From positions 1-64,000 of the forward strand of contig JASBZB010000012.1 in NCBI GenBank assembly GCA_029983695.1: DNA of 64,000 nt, given 5' to 3'. The translations under genes and the position numbers were made by a program. Under the pieces are notes generated by a model. That model saw only the letters and a list, made by a program, of their open reading frames with translations, ran no database searches and was not told the origin of the DNA. Positions within the stretch are counted from its first letter, which is position 1. Each line of letters begins with the position of its first letter. Below, piece after piece: positions 1 to 9,040 of this stretch. The DNA is from Lutispora sp003527145 (GTDB lineage Bacteria; Bacillota; Clostridia; Lutisporales; Lutisporaceae).

Positions 1-19
1 TTTCAAAGTCCATTTCATC

Positions 20-38
20 GTCGGCTCATCGTGCCGAC
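20..38 (-). promoter_or_regulatory. Hairpin in the 5' leader of an off-window transcript
   Basis: A 6-bp perfect stem (GTCGGC with GCCGAC, 7-base loop) lies just after the promoter at 46-74. It is followed on the minus strand by CGATGAAATGGAC, which resembles the start of a T-box or other structured leader. The window ends too soon to decide. Too little is visible to name it. Confidence 0.3.
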
Positions 39-45
39 CTTTCCT

Positions 46-74
46 ATATTATCACAGGCATTTCAGCTTGTCAA
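46..74 (-). promoter_or_regulatory. Consensus sigma-A promoter reading out of the left edge
   Basis: On the minus strand TTGACA (69-74) and TAATAT (46-51) are separated by 17 bases. Transcription would run leftward out of the window, so the gene served is not visible. The first transcribed bases include a GTCGGC/GCCGAC hairpin at 20-38. Confidence 0.65.
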
Positions 75-183
75 CATGGTAAATTTTGACCCCCTCTGAA
101 GCTTGCTGCAATAGTGTGTGCAAAAAATAGTATATCATAATTTTATATGCGAGTAAATATTTTTTTATATTTTTCTACATTTT

Positions 184-498
184 TTATGTGGGATTTTCAT
201 TCATATTATATATAGAATTTACTCCATCATATATAGACAGATTTATCAGTTTTGATTCATCCTGATATATTTCTTCCACCTTGTCACAGACAGCATTTAT
301 TTCGGATTGATTTAGCGGCCTTATGGATAAAAAGAACACATCCTTTGAATCTTCGCTATCTCCCACTATCATATTTCCGTCAAAGCCTGCCAAGCCTTCG
401 CCGCTGTCAAAGTTTATATTTCTTATTTCAATCTTCCCATATTTCTCCGGCTCAGCTATAATGATCCTATCCTTGTCGATCCCTTTCTCTTTGCTCAT
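184..498 (-). CDS. Small hypothetical protein at the end of the por operon
   Basis: I do not recognise this 104-aa acidic protein. It has no signal peptide or membrane segment and no cysteine cluster. The ATG at 498 is preceded by GAGAGGAAGG at good spacing. An upstream in-frame start at 546 would overlap porB and lacks a ribosome site, so 498 is preferred. It follows porB by about 30 bases on the same strand and is probably cotranscribed, which hints at, but does not prove, a link to 2-oxoacid oxidation. About 180 AT-rich bases follow without a gene up to the left-edge promoter. Confidence 0.6.
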   Translation of the reverse strand: MSKEKGIDKDRIIIAEPEKYGKIEIRNINFDSGEGLAGFDGNMIVGDSEDSKDVFFLSIRPLNQSEINAVCDKVEEIYQDESKLINLSIYDGVNSIYNMNENPT

Positions 499-530
499 TT
501 GAACCTTCCTCTCTAAATTGACATCTGTTT

Positions 531-1466
531 TTATGCTTCCCCGCATTTTTTCAATAATTCTTCCCAGCTTTCGTCCACATGCTTTTGAATCTTTTGTATT
601 AAATGAAGATTTTTTTCTTTGAACAAATGCATAAATCTATTCTGAGGCTTTAAATACTCCTCCACGCTCAACTTTTTTCTCGGCTTATAAGTAAGCTTCC
701 AGTTTCCGTCCTCTATTTCGTATAGAGGCCATATGCATGTATCCACTGCAAGCTTGCAGATTTTCATCAAATCAGGCGTATTATATCTCCAGCCTCTTGG
801 ACACGGCGCCAAAACATTGAGAAAGGCCGGTCCTTTTTTATATATGGCCTTCTCTGATTTCAGATACAGATCTTTAAAATCCGCTGTCAGTGTCGTCTGC
901 GCCGTATAGGGAATGTTGTGAGCTGCCATTATCTGGGTCAAGTCCTTGTTAAATTGCTGCTTGCCCTGCAGCACATCACCGGCGGGGCTCGTCGTGGTGT
1001 CTGTGTATATGGGAGTCCCCGAAGACCTTTGAATACCCGTATTCATGTATGCCTCATTGTCATAGCATACATATACCATGTCATGTCCTCTTTCCATAGC
1101 TCCGGATAAGGATTGAAGGCCTATATCATAGGTCCCTCCGTCTCCGCCGAATGCAATGAACTTATACTCCCCCTTTATCTTTCCTTTTCTTTTAAGCGCA
1201 TTATAGGCGGCTTCCGCACCGCTTATTGTAGCCCCTGCATTTTCGAAGGCGCTATGTATGAAGGAATCCTTCCAGGCGGTATAGGGATAAAGAAATGTGG
1301 AAACCTCCAAGCATCCTGTAGCAGCGCCGCATACTGCGTGATCTTCAGGTTTTAAAGCTCTCAGCACCCCTCTTACAGCAACGGGAGCACCGCAGCCTGC
1401 GCACATTCTATGCCCTCCGGTCAATCTCTCCGGCTTGTTCATTACTTCCTTTAAACTATATGCCAT
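531..1466 (-). CDS. porB: 2-oxoacid:ferredoxin oxidoreductase, beta (TPP) subunit
   Basis: Catalytic thiamine-diphosphate subunit of a pyruvate:ferredoxin oxidoreductase-type enzyme, converting pyruvate (or a related 2-oxoacid), CoA and oxidised ferredoxin to acyl-CoA, CO2 and reduced ferredoxin in the cytoplasm. The protein is 311 aa, normal for PorB. CAGCG near residue 22 and further cysteines near 46 and 52 fit the proximal 4Fe-4S cluster. GDGGTYDIG near residue 108, followed by a DNE motif, is the TPP/Mg site. The ATG has AGGAGG upstream and lies 12 bases after porA. It is the last of four subunits in the order C-D-A-B. Pyruvate is the likeliest substrate, but 2-oxoisovalerate or another oxoacid cannot be excluded. 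Confidence 0.93.
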   Translation of the reverse strand: MAYSLKEVMNKPERLTGGHRMCAGCGAPVAVRGVLRALKPEDHAVCGAATGCLEVSTFLYPYTAWKDSFIHSAFENAGATISGAEAAYNALKRKGKIKGEYKFIAFGGDGGTYDIGLQSLSGAMERGHDMVYVCYDNEAYMNTGIQRSSGTPIYTDTTTSPAGDVLQGKQQFNKDLTQIMAAHNIPYTAQTTLTADFKDLYLKSEKAIYKKGPAFLNVLAPCPRGWRYNTPDLMKICKLAVDTCIWPLYEIEDGNWKLTYKPRKKLSVEEYLKPQNRFMHLFKEKNLHLIQKIQKHVDESWEELLKKCGEA

Positions 1467-1477
1467 AACTGTCCCTC

Positions 1478-2659
1478 CTATTCTTTTAATCCTAAATATC
1501 TGTATGTATCTTTAGCGCTGCCTTTTTTCATTATCTCCATAAGGTCATCGTATACCTTTTTTATGTCATCGGTTTTCACGTCTCTGCCTCCCAGGCCATA
1601 GATATAATTTACAACGGGCATATCATGCGCCTTCCCATATAAAGCTGACTTGATCTCTGCAGCCAAGGGCCCGCCAACGCCGGAAAGGCTTTCTGCCTTA
1701 TCCATTACTGCCAAAGCTTTGAGATTTTTTAGAGCGCCTGCGATTTCATCTGCGGGAAAAGGCCTGAACACCCTGATTTTCAACAGACCTGCCTTTATAC
1801 CCGCCTCCCGCAATTCGTCTACAACTGCTTTTGCGGTTCCGGCAGTTGAGTTTACAACAACTATTCCTACTTCCGCATCCTCCAGCTTATATGCTTCAAA
1901 TAAATCGTATTGTCTTCCTGTCAGCTTATAGAAATCCTTTGCAACATCCAGTATGACCTTCTTCGCGTTGATCATGGATTGAGCCTGCTGTCTTTTCTGT
2001 TCGAAGGTGTGAGAAGGCAATGATAGAGGACCTACAGCTATAGGTTCCTTTTCATTAAGAAGATAGTGCTCAGGCTCATATTTGCCTACAAAACCTTTAA
2101 CCGCATCATCTTCCAAAAGCTCAATATTTTCAACTGCATGGCTTGTAATAAAGCCGTCCTGGCATATCATTACCGGAAGCTGTACATCCTCATGCTCTCC
2201 TATTCTCACTCCTTGTATAAAGTTGTCATAAGCTTCCTGGTTAGTTTCTGAATATATCTGTATCCATCCGGAATCTCTTGCGCCCATAGAGTCGCTGTGA
2301 TCATTATGGATATTCAGAGGACCTGATAAAGCCCTGTTTACACAGGCCAAAGTAATAGGAAGCTTCATGGCCGAAGCAATATAGAGCATTTCCCACATGA
2401 GTGCCAGGCCGTTGGCAGAAGTTGCGGTCATAGTCCTGGCTCCTGCAGCCTGCGCTCCTATACAAGCAGACATAGCACTGTGCTCCGACTCAACAGGCAC
2501 AAATTCTGTGTCTACTTTACCGTTGGCAACGAACTGTGAAAAATATTGGGGTATTTCTGTGGAAGGCGTGATGGGGAAAGCGGCTACTACATCTGGGTTT
2601 ATCTGCTTCATTGCCAGAGCAATGCTTTCATTTCCGGATAACCTTTCTCTTATACCCAT
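1478..2659 (-). CDS. porA: 2-oxoacid:ferredoxin oxidoreductase, alpha subunit
   Basis: Alpha subunit of the POR complex, 393 aa, containing the pyrimidine-binding TPP domain (FPITPSTEIPQYF near residue 27) and domain II with a transketolase-C-like fold. The chosen ATG at 2659 has GAGGAGG upstream, which overlaps the porD stop. The longer open frame to 2725 runs into porD and adds an unrelated basic stretch, so it was discarded. Start and stop spacing with porD (2 bases) and porB (12 bases) indicates a tightly coupled operon. The function assignment rests on family resemblance and on the four-gene context. Confidence 0.93.
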   Translation of the reverse strand: MGIRERLSGNESIALAMKQINPDVVAAFPITPSTEIPQYFSQFVANGKVDTEFVPVESEHSAMSACIGAQAAGARTMTATSANGLALMWEMLYIASAMKLPITLACVNRALSGPLNIHNDHSDSMGARDSGWIQIYSETNQEAYDNFIQGVRIGEHEDVQLPVMICQDGFITSHAVENIELLEDDAVKGFVGKYEPEHYLLNEKEPIAVGPLSLPSHTFEQKRQQAQSMINAKKVILDVAKDFYKLTGRQYDLFEAYKLEDAEVGIVVVNSTAGTAKAVVDELREAGIKAGLLKIRVFRPFPADEIAGALKNLKALAVMDKAESLSGVGGPLAAEIKSALYGKAHDMPVVNYIYGLGGRDVKTDDIKKVYDDLMEIMKKGSAKDTYRYLGLKE

Positions 2660-2661
2660 TT

Positions 2662-2979
2662 TCAAACCTCCTCTGCATCTTCTCTTACAAAATCTATGGC
2701 GTGAAAGGGGCAGACTTCCGCACATATGCCGCAGCCTTTGCAGTGGTCATAGTCGTAATCCAGCCTCTTGCTGTCATTAACAGGTATCGCACTGTCGGGG
2801 CATGTAGGAGGGCAAAGCATGCATTGTGTACATTTTTCTATGATCCATACCGGTTTCATCGCTCTCCAGTCTCCGGTCTTGAATTTTTCTGCACTCCCTG
2901 CATCATATATGGTACCCCCGGGGGTCGTCTCTCTCCATGTCAGATTCTCTTTCATATGCCCTGCCATATTTCCCTTCAT
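2662..2979 (-). CDS. porD: 2-oxoacid:ferredoxin oxidoreductase, delta (2x4Fe-4S) subunit
   Basis: Ferredoxin-like electron-transfer subunit of 105 aa. Two classical cluster motifs are visible: CTQCMLCPPTCP and CKGCGICAEVCP. They carry electrons from the TPP site to external ferredoxin. The ATG overlaps the porC stop by 4 bases (ATGA), so translation is probably coupled. The N-terminal 45 residues are typical of PorD subunits that dock onto the gamma subunit. Confidence 0.92.
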   Translation of the reverse strand: MKGNMAGHMKENLTWRETTPGGTIYDAGSAEKFKTGDWRAMKPVWIIEKCTQCMLCPPTCPDSAIPVNDSKRLDYDYDHCKGCGICAEVCPFHAIDFVREDAEEV

Positions 2980-3554
2980 ATGCCCTCCACCTCCTTTAAT
3001 GACCTTTCCAAAGCCTTCATATTCCCATCGATCACTTGAGGCTTGGTAGCGAATTTATGAGCAAAGCTTTCTTTCATATAACCCAGGAATTTCCCTTCGT
3101 CCATTATTCCGCTCACTTTCACCACCGCGCCCAGCATAGGAGTATTGGGGAAGTTTTTCCCTATGGTTTCCTCAGAGATTTTTCTTGCATTTATGGTGCA
3201 AATCTTGCCTTTGAAGTCCTTTAGGTGTTTTCTCAATTCTTCAGGGCTTTTGTCCGAATTGATTATTATGGCACCGCCTTCCTTAATTCCTGATGCCACG
3301 TCTATAGGCCCTATCAATGTCTGATCAACAACAGCTACATAATCAGGTTCATATATATTTGAGTGAATGGTGATCTTTTCATCACTGATCCTATTGTAGG
3401 CCGTTATGGGTGCTCCCATTCTCTCAGGGCCGTATTCAGGAAAACCCTGTATGTATTTGCCTGTATTGAAGGCAGCGTCTGCTAAAAGCAATGCGGCTGT
3501 TTTAGCTCCTTGACCTCCCCTTCCATGCCACCTTATTTCAATAAGCTTTTTCAT
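2976..3554 (-). CDS. porC: 2-oxoacid:ferredoxin oxidoreductase, gamma subunit
   Basis: Gamma subunit (192 aa, the usual size), first gene of the porCDAB operon. It begins with EIRWHGRGGQGAKTAA, the conserved N-terminal signature of this family, and carries the middle GGAIIINS segment. GGAGGG lies upstream of the ATG. A TATAAT hexamer at 3586-3591 is a plausible -10 for the operon, although I see no good -35. Confidence 0.93.
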   Translation of the reverse strand: MKKLIEIRWHGRGGQGAKTAALLLADAAFNTGKYIQGFPEYGPERMGAPITAYNRISDEKITIHSNIYEPDYVAVVDQTLIGPIDVASGIKEGGAIIINSDKSPEELRKHLKDFKGKICTINARKISEETIGKNFPNTPMLGAVVKVSGIMDEGKFLGYMKESFAHKFATKPQVIDGNMKALERSLKEVEGI

Positions 3555-3585
3555 TCTTGTCCCTCCTTTTAATTTGTCTGAGAAT

Positions 3586-3591
3586 ATTATA
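3586..3591 (-). promoter_or_regulatory. Possible -10 element of the por operon
   Basis: TATAAT on the minus strand about 30 bases before the porC start. No convincing -35 hexamer lies 16-18 bases upstream, so this could be a regulated promoter or chance in AT-rich DNA. Confidence 0.35.
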
Positions 3592-3640
3592 TGCCTAAAA
3601 TTTATTTAATATTATTTGAAGTAATATCAATAATGCAATA

Positions 3641-3680
3641 ACAATAAAATCTGCCCGGTTAGCAAGGCAGATTTTATTGT
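3641..3680 (-). terminator. Rho-independent terminator after the RpiR-type regulator
   Basis: A perfect 15-bp inverted repeat (3641-3655 with 3666-3680) with a 10-base loop and T-rich arm follows the regulator stop at 3695. It separates the opp transcript from the por operon. Confidence 0.75.
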
Positions 3681-3694
3681 TATATGTCCATTTA

Positions 3695-4558
3695 TTAAAA
3701 TATCTGAGTTCTATTCATATAAGGTTCAAGCATATTAAGTCTTTTCTTTGCACGTTCATCCAGTTTAAGAGCCAGTATAGTGCATATGAGCTCTAGTAGA
3801 AACATTGGCGCCACATTTGAATTAAAAAAACTCATGCTTGCTACATCCACTATTAAAAGCTCGTCCGCATATTGGGCAAAAGGTGCAGTAGCTCTGTCAG
3901 TTATCAATATAAGCTTTGCCAATCTTTCTTTACTGATATTAATTATATCAAGCGCATTCTTTTTATATCTGTTAAAGCTGATTATAACTATACAATCATC
4001 TTCTCTAATGTTCATAACCTTTTCTATATTATCAAAATCTTCACCAGTTGCCAAAATCACGTTTTCAGTTATAAGATTAAGTAAAAACCCCAATTTATTA
4101 GCAAGGTCAGCAGTACCTCTATAGCCGCTTATATATTTATGATTGCTTGAAGCCAGAATATCTGCTATACGCTCAATCCTATCCAATGAATTTTTAGATA
4201 ATACACTCATAATATTACTAGTGGTAAGCTCAAAATATTTTGTAACGAGATTTTCTTCTGAAAACTCTCTATCATCAACTTTCACTATTCTTTGATTTGG
4301 AGGTAATCGAAATTTATCATGAGAATCAGCTTGCGATGCTATATATTCTTGGATATCCTTTTGCAACTCGTTAAAGCCCTTATATCCCAATGCCTTAGCC
4401 ATTCTATTTACAGAAGTATTACTTGTATTCAGTTCTTTGGCAAGGTCGCTGGCTGACATGAAACATGCTTTGCTAATATTATAAAGTACATATTCAGCTA
4501 TAGCACTTTCTTTTTTTGTAAGCTTCGACCTGATTATCCGTTCCTTCAAATCTACCAT
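3695..4558 (-). CDS. MurR/RpiR family transcriptional regulator
   Basis: DNA-binding regulator with an N-terminal HTH_6 domain (helix-turn-helix around SASDLAKELNTSNTSVNRMAK) and a C-terminal SIS sugar-phosphate-binding domain (YISGYRGTADLANKLGFLL onwards). Members usually sense a phosphosugar or amino-sugar and control neighbouring catabolic genes. It is the last gene after oppABCDF, the C45 hydrolase and the M24 peptidase, which are its probable targets; a cell-wall muropeptide or aminosugar-peptide signal would fit but is inference. The start is uncertain: ATG at 4558 is listed, yet in-frame GTG (4570) and TTG (4579) lie nearer to or overlap GGAGG. Confidence 0.82.
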   Translation of the reverse strand: MVDLKERIIRSKLTKKESAIAEYVLYNISKACFMSASDLAKELNTSNTSVNRMAKALGYKGFNELQKDIQEYIASQADSHDKFRLPPNQRIVKVDDREFSEENLVTKYFELTTSNIMSVLSKNSLDRIERIADILASSNHKYISGYRGTADLANKLGFLLNLITENVILATGEDFDNIEKVMNIREDDCIVIISFNRYKKNALDIINISKERLAKLILITDRATAPFAQYADELLIVDVASMSFFNSNVAPMFLLELICTILALKLDERAKKRLNMLEPYMNRTQIF

Positions 4559-4680
4559 ATCAAGTACCACTACCTCCAATTAATTCTATAAGGAAATTAT
4601 ATCCTTCTGCATATATCTTACACTAAAATTAACAGTATCTTCAACAGTCTTCAGAAAACTTTATAATATATGCACCATAC

Positions 4681-5862
4681 TTATTTATTTATAGTAATGC
4701 TTCCATTATTAAGCTTAGTAAGGCACTCATATCCATTATCGGTAATTAACACAGTATCGGAATGTCTCGCCCCTCCCCAGGTTTTTTCCATAAGGCCGGG
4801 TTCAACGGTTATAACCATTCCGGCTTCTAACAAAATTAAATTTTCCTTGGCCAATGAAGGGAATTCATGAGCAGAATTTCCTACCCCATGCCCCACCCTT
4901 CCGGGGAGAATATCACCAAATCCGTCTTTTATGAAGACATCTGCTGCTGCAAGATAAAGGGATTCAAATGTTACCCCCGGCCTCATAATATCAAAAATTG
5001 CCTGTCTTGCTTCCAGCATTGATTTATAAGCCTTATCCTTTTTACCCTCTATTTTATTAATAATGACGGTGCGCTCATTTTCTGCATGATATCCATTTAC
5101 CTTTGCCCAAGCCATGGGCAATGAGATATCGCCTTGTATCGGTATATAGTGTTTAGGGCAATCGCATCCGTACGCAATGTGCTCGTTAGATAGGCACCAT
5201 ACATGCAGGCTGTCTATCATCCCTCCTTCGGAAGTTCCAAACCCGCAGACCTCCGTGTCGCCGTACTTCTCACTCCATGCCTTGCGCATCTGATACTGGC
5301 CTTCTGTGGAAGCACACGCCTCAGAATAACCTTTCTGAAGATATTTGATAGTGGCTTCAACTCCGATGTCAACCAGATCAGCAGATTTCCTGATACAACT
5401 TATTTCATATTCATCCTTGATGATCTTCATCATATTTATTTCATTGGAAATATCCTCAACCGCATCAATATTGAGCTTCTTTAAAATTTGCTGATATAGC
5501 TTGAAACTTATGGCATCCAATTCAAGCCCAAGCCTTATAGGTTCATCAGATAATATCTCCCTGACGGCATCAATAGGATCCATAGCTAAAGACTTATTGG
5601 CACCCCATTTCCCATATAGCTGCACATTTTCAAGAGCACCTTCAACTTTTGCATGATCACATCTAATACTGTGAACTAATAGGAAAACACCTTTTTTAAC
5701 ACTGATGATTACAAAACATGGATGGCTATTGATCACCGGATTAAAATTGCTAAAATAAAATGCATTCTCCGGCTTCATGATGATCGCCGTATCCACCCCC
5801 TTTTCCGCCAATTTATTCTTTAGTCTTTCAATTCTCTGAGAAACGAAATTTCTAATATCCAT
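4681..5862 (-). CDS. M24 family metallopeptidase (Xaa-Pro peptidase-like)
   Basis: Cytoplasmic dinuclear-metal aminopeptidase or creatinase-fold hydrolase, 393 aa. The N-terminal creatinase-like domain is followed by the pita-bread domain with GRVGHGVGNSAHEFP, the conserved His-containing segment, and a late VEPGLMEK glutamate motif. The expected first Asp ligand region appears as QGDISLPMAW, slightly divergent, so the metal site should be checked. The ATG at 5862 is 8 bases after the previous gene, with AAAGG and AAGG upstream. Its place after an oligopeptide transporter points to hydrolysis of imported, perhaps proline-containing, peptides. Confidence 0.85.
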   Translation of the reverse strand: MDIRNFVSQRIERLKNKLAEKGVDTAIIMKPENAFYFSNFNPVINSHPCFVIISVKKGVFLLVHSIRCDHAKVEGALENVQLYGKWGANKSLAMDPIDAVREILSDEPIRLGLELDAISFKLYQQILKKLNIDAVEDISNEINMMKIIKDEYEISCIRKSADLVDIGVEATIKYLQKGYSEACASTEGQYQMRKAWSEKYGDTEVCGFGTSEGGMIDSLHVWCLSNEHIAYGCDCPKHYIPIQGDISLPMAWAKVNGYHAENERTVIINKIEGKKDKAYKSMLEARQAIFDIMRPGVTFESLYLAAADVFIKDGFGDILPGRVGHGVGNSAHEFPSLAKENLILLEAGMVITVEPGLMEKTWGGARHSDTVLITDNGYECLTKLNNGSITINK

Positions 5863-5869
5863 CCTTAAC

Positions 5870-6934
5870 CTACCTTTCCGAAAAAGAAGCATATCTCAGG
5901 CTGATGCAGGGGTTTCCTATTGTTGTCCATGCTTCCCTATCCTCTATCACTACTAATGTTGTGGAAACGGTATTGGACGTGATATCTCCCTGAGGATGTC
6001 TGCAAATAGAGTTGATCCCATTTTCATGATCCGACATTATCCTAAACAAGTCTTGGAATCTTATCTTGCCGTAACGTTCTTTCAGCATTTGGCCAATGCG
6101 CTCAGATCTTTTGTATGTGGATTGGTATTCTCCAGGCTCCGGGTTTACTCCCTTTGTCTCAGGCAGCATATAATGATTTGTTCTGTATAGTACACCGCTT
6201 CCATCGTCTTCTTCAATATACATAGCATCTTTAGTGGTTTCGATGACAAAGGCATCCCTTTCATCCGCCGCAATGATGTTCAATCCATTCAATCTCGGAT
6301 ATGTTTTGAGATATTCTATTACTTCTTTTGCCGTTTTACAGTTTTCAAGAAGCAATCGAATATTAACAAATATATGAGCGGCATCAATCTTATCAATGTC
6401 AGGCTCAGCATGCTTTGACCAGAAACCGGTGGTAGTAATTCCAAGCCCATGGCTGTTGATTCCGCTGGCAGGATAAGTAACCGTACCGGCGCCATTAACC
6501 TCAATTATGCTGCTGCCGTCATCATTTATCCTTTTGATTACCGCTTGCTCTATTGGTTCCCTCATGTCACGGTTTTTTATGAGATAGGTACAGCCGTCGG
6601 CAGTCGCCTTGCCTCTTGTTAAGATCATGCTGCATTCTTGATTGAAATACTGAGTCATAAAGTATGCAGGAATATTAATCATGAGTATATCCTTAAGGCA
6701 TATGCCGGAGCCATCTGCTATACCGCGCATTTCTTCCATCAGATGGGAATGGTTCTTCTTCATGAAAGAGACGTTTCTGTCAACAAAAGCTTCATAACGC
6801 GGAATATCCACCTTATCTTTGGCTATCTTATCTTTCACACTATTAACGTTGCTTTGTATTACTTGTGCCAAAGCTTTCCCCTGTGCCACACCCTGATCAT
6901 AGGGGGTCCCTCTGACTATAATAATATTATCCAT
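5870..6934 (-). CDS. C45-family acyltransferase/peptidase (isopenicillin N acyltransferase-like)
   Basis: Ntn-hydrolase-fold protein of 354 aa resembling acyl-CoA:6-aminopenicillanate acyltransferase and related C45 peptidases. The GCT motif within ATADGCTYLIKN places the expected autoproteolytic nucleophile at Cys115, so the precursor should self-cleave before it. NRDM and later INSHGLGITTTGF are family-typical. The ATG at 6934 has AGGAGG upstream; a longer frame to 6985 lacks one. It sits between oppF and an M24 peptidase, so it probably acts on an imported peptide or amide. Bacterial relatives hydrolyse conjugated amides. Penicillin synthesis is not implied. Confidence 0.8.
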   Translation of the reverse strand: MDNIIIVRGTPYDQGVAQGKALAQVIQSNVNSVKDKIAKDKVDIPRYEAFVDRNVSFMKKNHSHLMEEMRGIADGSGICLKDILMINIPAYFMTQYFNQECSMILTRGKATADGCTYLIKNRDMREPIEQAVIKRINDDGSSIIEVNGAGTVTYPASGINSHGLGITTTGFWSKHAEPDIDKIDAAHIFVNIRLLLENCKTAKEVIEYLKTYPRLNGLNIIAADERDAFVIETTKDAMYIEEDDGSGVLYRTNHYMLPETKGVNPEPGEYQSTYKRSERIGQMLKERYGKIRFQDLFRIMSDHENGINSICRHPQGDITSNTVSTTLVVIEDREAWTTIGNPCISLRYASFSER

Positions 6935-6982
6935 ATAAATAACCTCCTGCTGTCGTTTATTTTTATATATTGAACGAAACTT

Positions 6983-7015
6983 CATTCAGTGAGGGATGGA
7001 AGCCCCCGCTGAATG
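6983..7015 (-). promoter_or_regulatory. Intercistronic hairpin between oppF and the C45 gene
   Basis: Imperfect inverted repeat: CATTCAGTGAGGG at 6983-6995 pairs with CCCCCGCTGAATG at 7003-7015. There is no strong T-run, so partial termination or mRNA-end protection is more likely than full termination. Confidence 0.5.
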
Positions 7016-7036
7016 TTAGTTCAGTGTTAATTCTCT

Positions 7037-8029
7037 TTATCGGTGTACTGACATGCAACGGCAAAAATGTCCTTCGGAAATCTCTTTAAGCTCCGGACTA
7101 TCGATATGACATTTCTCTTGAGCCATACTGCATCTTGTAGAAAAGCTGCATCCCGACGGAACATTGATAGGACTTGGTATATCACCCTTTAGTATTATTC
7201 TGTTCTTTTTTGCATCCGGATCTGCCAAAGGAACAGCAGAGATCAATGCTTTGGTATAGGGGTGAACAGGGTTTTCAAAAATATCCGTTTTGGATGCTAA
7301 TTCAACGATTTTACCAAGATACATGACGGCAACCTTGGTTGAAATATGTTGAACCACCCTCAAATCATGGGAAATAAAAATCATTGTTAAGCCCAGCTGT
7401 TTTTGAAGCTTGGCCAATAGGTTGATGATTTGAGCTTGAATAGATACATCCAATGCCGAAACACATTCATCACAGATGATAAGCTTAGGGTTCACCGCCA
7501 GTGCTCTTGCGATGCAAATTCTCTGCCTCTGGCCTCCGGAAAACTCATGGGGAAATTTATTCATGCTTTCTTTACTAAGGCCAACCATGTCTAAAAGTTC
7601 TTCTGCTTTTTTCATGGCTCCATCTTTTGTTGCTATGCTATGAATGATAAATGGCTCGCATAGAATATCTTTTACTCTCATCCTTGGATTTAATGAAGCG
7701 TAAGGGTCCTGAAAAACCATCTGTATGTCTCTTCTCGCTTTTCTAAGATCTCGGGGTGACATTTTAGCTATGTCTTTTCCTTCAAATATGACTTCTCCGT
7801 CTGTGGGTGATATAAGCCTCATGATAGTCCTGGCCAAAGTGGATTTCCCGCATCCTGACTCTCCCACGATTCCCAGGGTTTCCCCATAGTTTATGGTAAG
7901 ATTTATATCATCAACTGCTTTAACGAAAGATTTCTCTCTATTAAATAAGCCGCTGCCAACACTAAACCATTTTTTTAAATTGCGTACTTGCATTAAAGCC
8001 TGGTCATTATAAGTAACTTCTGCATTCAT
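7037..8029 (-). CDS. oppF: Oligopeptide/dipeptide ABC transporter, ATPase F
   Basis: One of two ATPases powering a peptide importer at the inner face of the membrane, 330 aa. Walker A GESGCGKST, signature SGGQRQR, Walker B LIICDE and the C-terminal oligopeptide extension with cysteines (CSFSTRCSMAQEKC, probable 4Fe-4S or Zn site typical of Opp/Dpp ATPases) are all present. The residue after the Walker B DE is Cys rather than the common Pro. It follows oppD by 12 bases with AGGAGG before the start. Confidence 0.9.
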   Translation of the reverse strand: MNAEVTYNDQALMQVRNLKKWFSVGSGLFNREKSFVKAVDDINLTINYGETLGIVGESGCGKSTLARTIMRLISPTDGEVIFEGKDIAKMSPRDLRKARRDIQMVFQDPYASLNPRMRVKDILCEPFIIHSIATKDGAMKKAEELLDMVGLSKESMNKFPHEFSGGQRQRICIARALAVNPKLIICDECVSALDVSIQAQIINLLAKLQKQLGLTMIFISHDLRVVQHISTKVAVMYLGKIVELASKTDIFENPVHPYTKALISAVPLADPDAKKNRIILKGDIPSPINVPSGCSFSTRCSMAQEKCHIDSPELKEISEGHFCRCMSVHR

Positions 8030-8041
8030 ACTCCTTGCCTC

Positions 8042-9016
8042 CTATCCCCATCTATCGGTACACTTCCAGCACTTGATCCATTGTTCCCCGAATACTGTCA
8101 TAGGCGGCACCTCCTGAGTACAGATAGATTTCTTATATTTGCATCTATTGTTAAAAGCGCAGCCGCTTGGTAGTTTATATATGCTTGGCACGTTTCCTTC
8201 TATGGTTTCCAAATCTCCCTTTACATCCTTCATAGTAGGGATGGCTTTCAATAGCCCTTGTGTATATGGATGCCTGGGATTATAGAAAATATCTCTGACC
8301 GGCCCTTTTTCGACAATGCTTCCTGCATACATGACTGCAACAGTGTCTACCATCTCAGCAACTACTCCGAGATCATGGGTTATCAGGATTATTGATACAT
8401 TAAATTCTTTATTAAGATTCTTAAGCAGATCCATGATCTGAGCCTGAATTGTAACATCCAATGCGGTAGTGGGTTCATCTGCAATAAGCACCTGAGGTTT
8501 GCATAAAAGAGCCATAGCGATCATTACCCTTTGTCTCATGCCGCCGGAAAGCTCAAAGGGATACTGGCTGAAACGCGTTTCCGGCGATGGAATTCCGACG
8601 GTTTTAAGCATATCAACAACCTTTTTGCAGCATTCTTTTTTAGTGCAGTTTTGATGAAGGCGTATAACTTCAGAAAGCTGATTTCCAATTGTAAATAACG
8701 GGTTAAGCGAAACCATGGGTTCCTGAAAAATCATGGTTATTTTGTTGCCGAGATATTGCCTCATTTCCTTTTCGCTTATATCAAGAAGGTTCTTATCACC
8801 GAGAAATACTTTCCCTTCTACTTTTGCCGGAGGTGATGGCAGCAATCTCATGATGCTCTTGGAAGTCACGCTTTTCCCTGAACCTGATTCACCGACCAGC
8901 CCCAGCTTTTCTCCTTCTTTTAAAGTAAAACTTATATCATTGACGGCTGCTGCCCTGCCATATTTTGTTTCAAAAGTTACAGTTAAGTTCTCTACCGTAA
9001 GTATAGGTTTGCTCAT
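8042..9016 (-). CDS. oppD: Oligopeptide/dipeptide ABC transporter, ATPase D
   Basis: Partner ATPase of OppF, 324 aa. Walker A GESGSGKS, signature LSGGMRQR, Walker B VLIADEPTTALD and the C-terminal CAFNNRCKYKKSIC cysteine motif of the OppD/DppD family are visible. The start has GAGGAG about 9 bases upstream. It lies in order after oppB and oppC, completing a standard five-gene uptake operon. Confidence 0.91.
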   Translation of the reverse strand: MSKPILTVENLTVTFETKYGRAAAVNDISFTLKEGEKLGLVGESGSGKSVTSKSIMRLLPSPPAKVEGKVFLGDKNLLDISEKEMRQYLGNKITMIFQEPMVSLNPLFTIGNQLSEVIRLHQNCTKKECCKKVVDMLKTVGIPSPETRFSQYPFELSGGMRQRVMIAMALLCKPQVLIADEPTTALDVTIQAQIMDLLKNLNKEFNVSIILITHDLGVVAEMVDTVAVMYAGSIVEKGPVRDIFYNPRHPYTQGLLKAIPTMKDVKGDLETIEGNVPSIYKLPSGCAFNNRCKYKKSICTQEVPPMTVFGEQWIKCWKCTDRWG

Positions 9017-9040
9017 AATCCATATCTCCTCAAATTCTTT

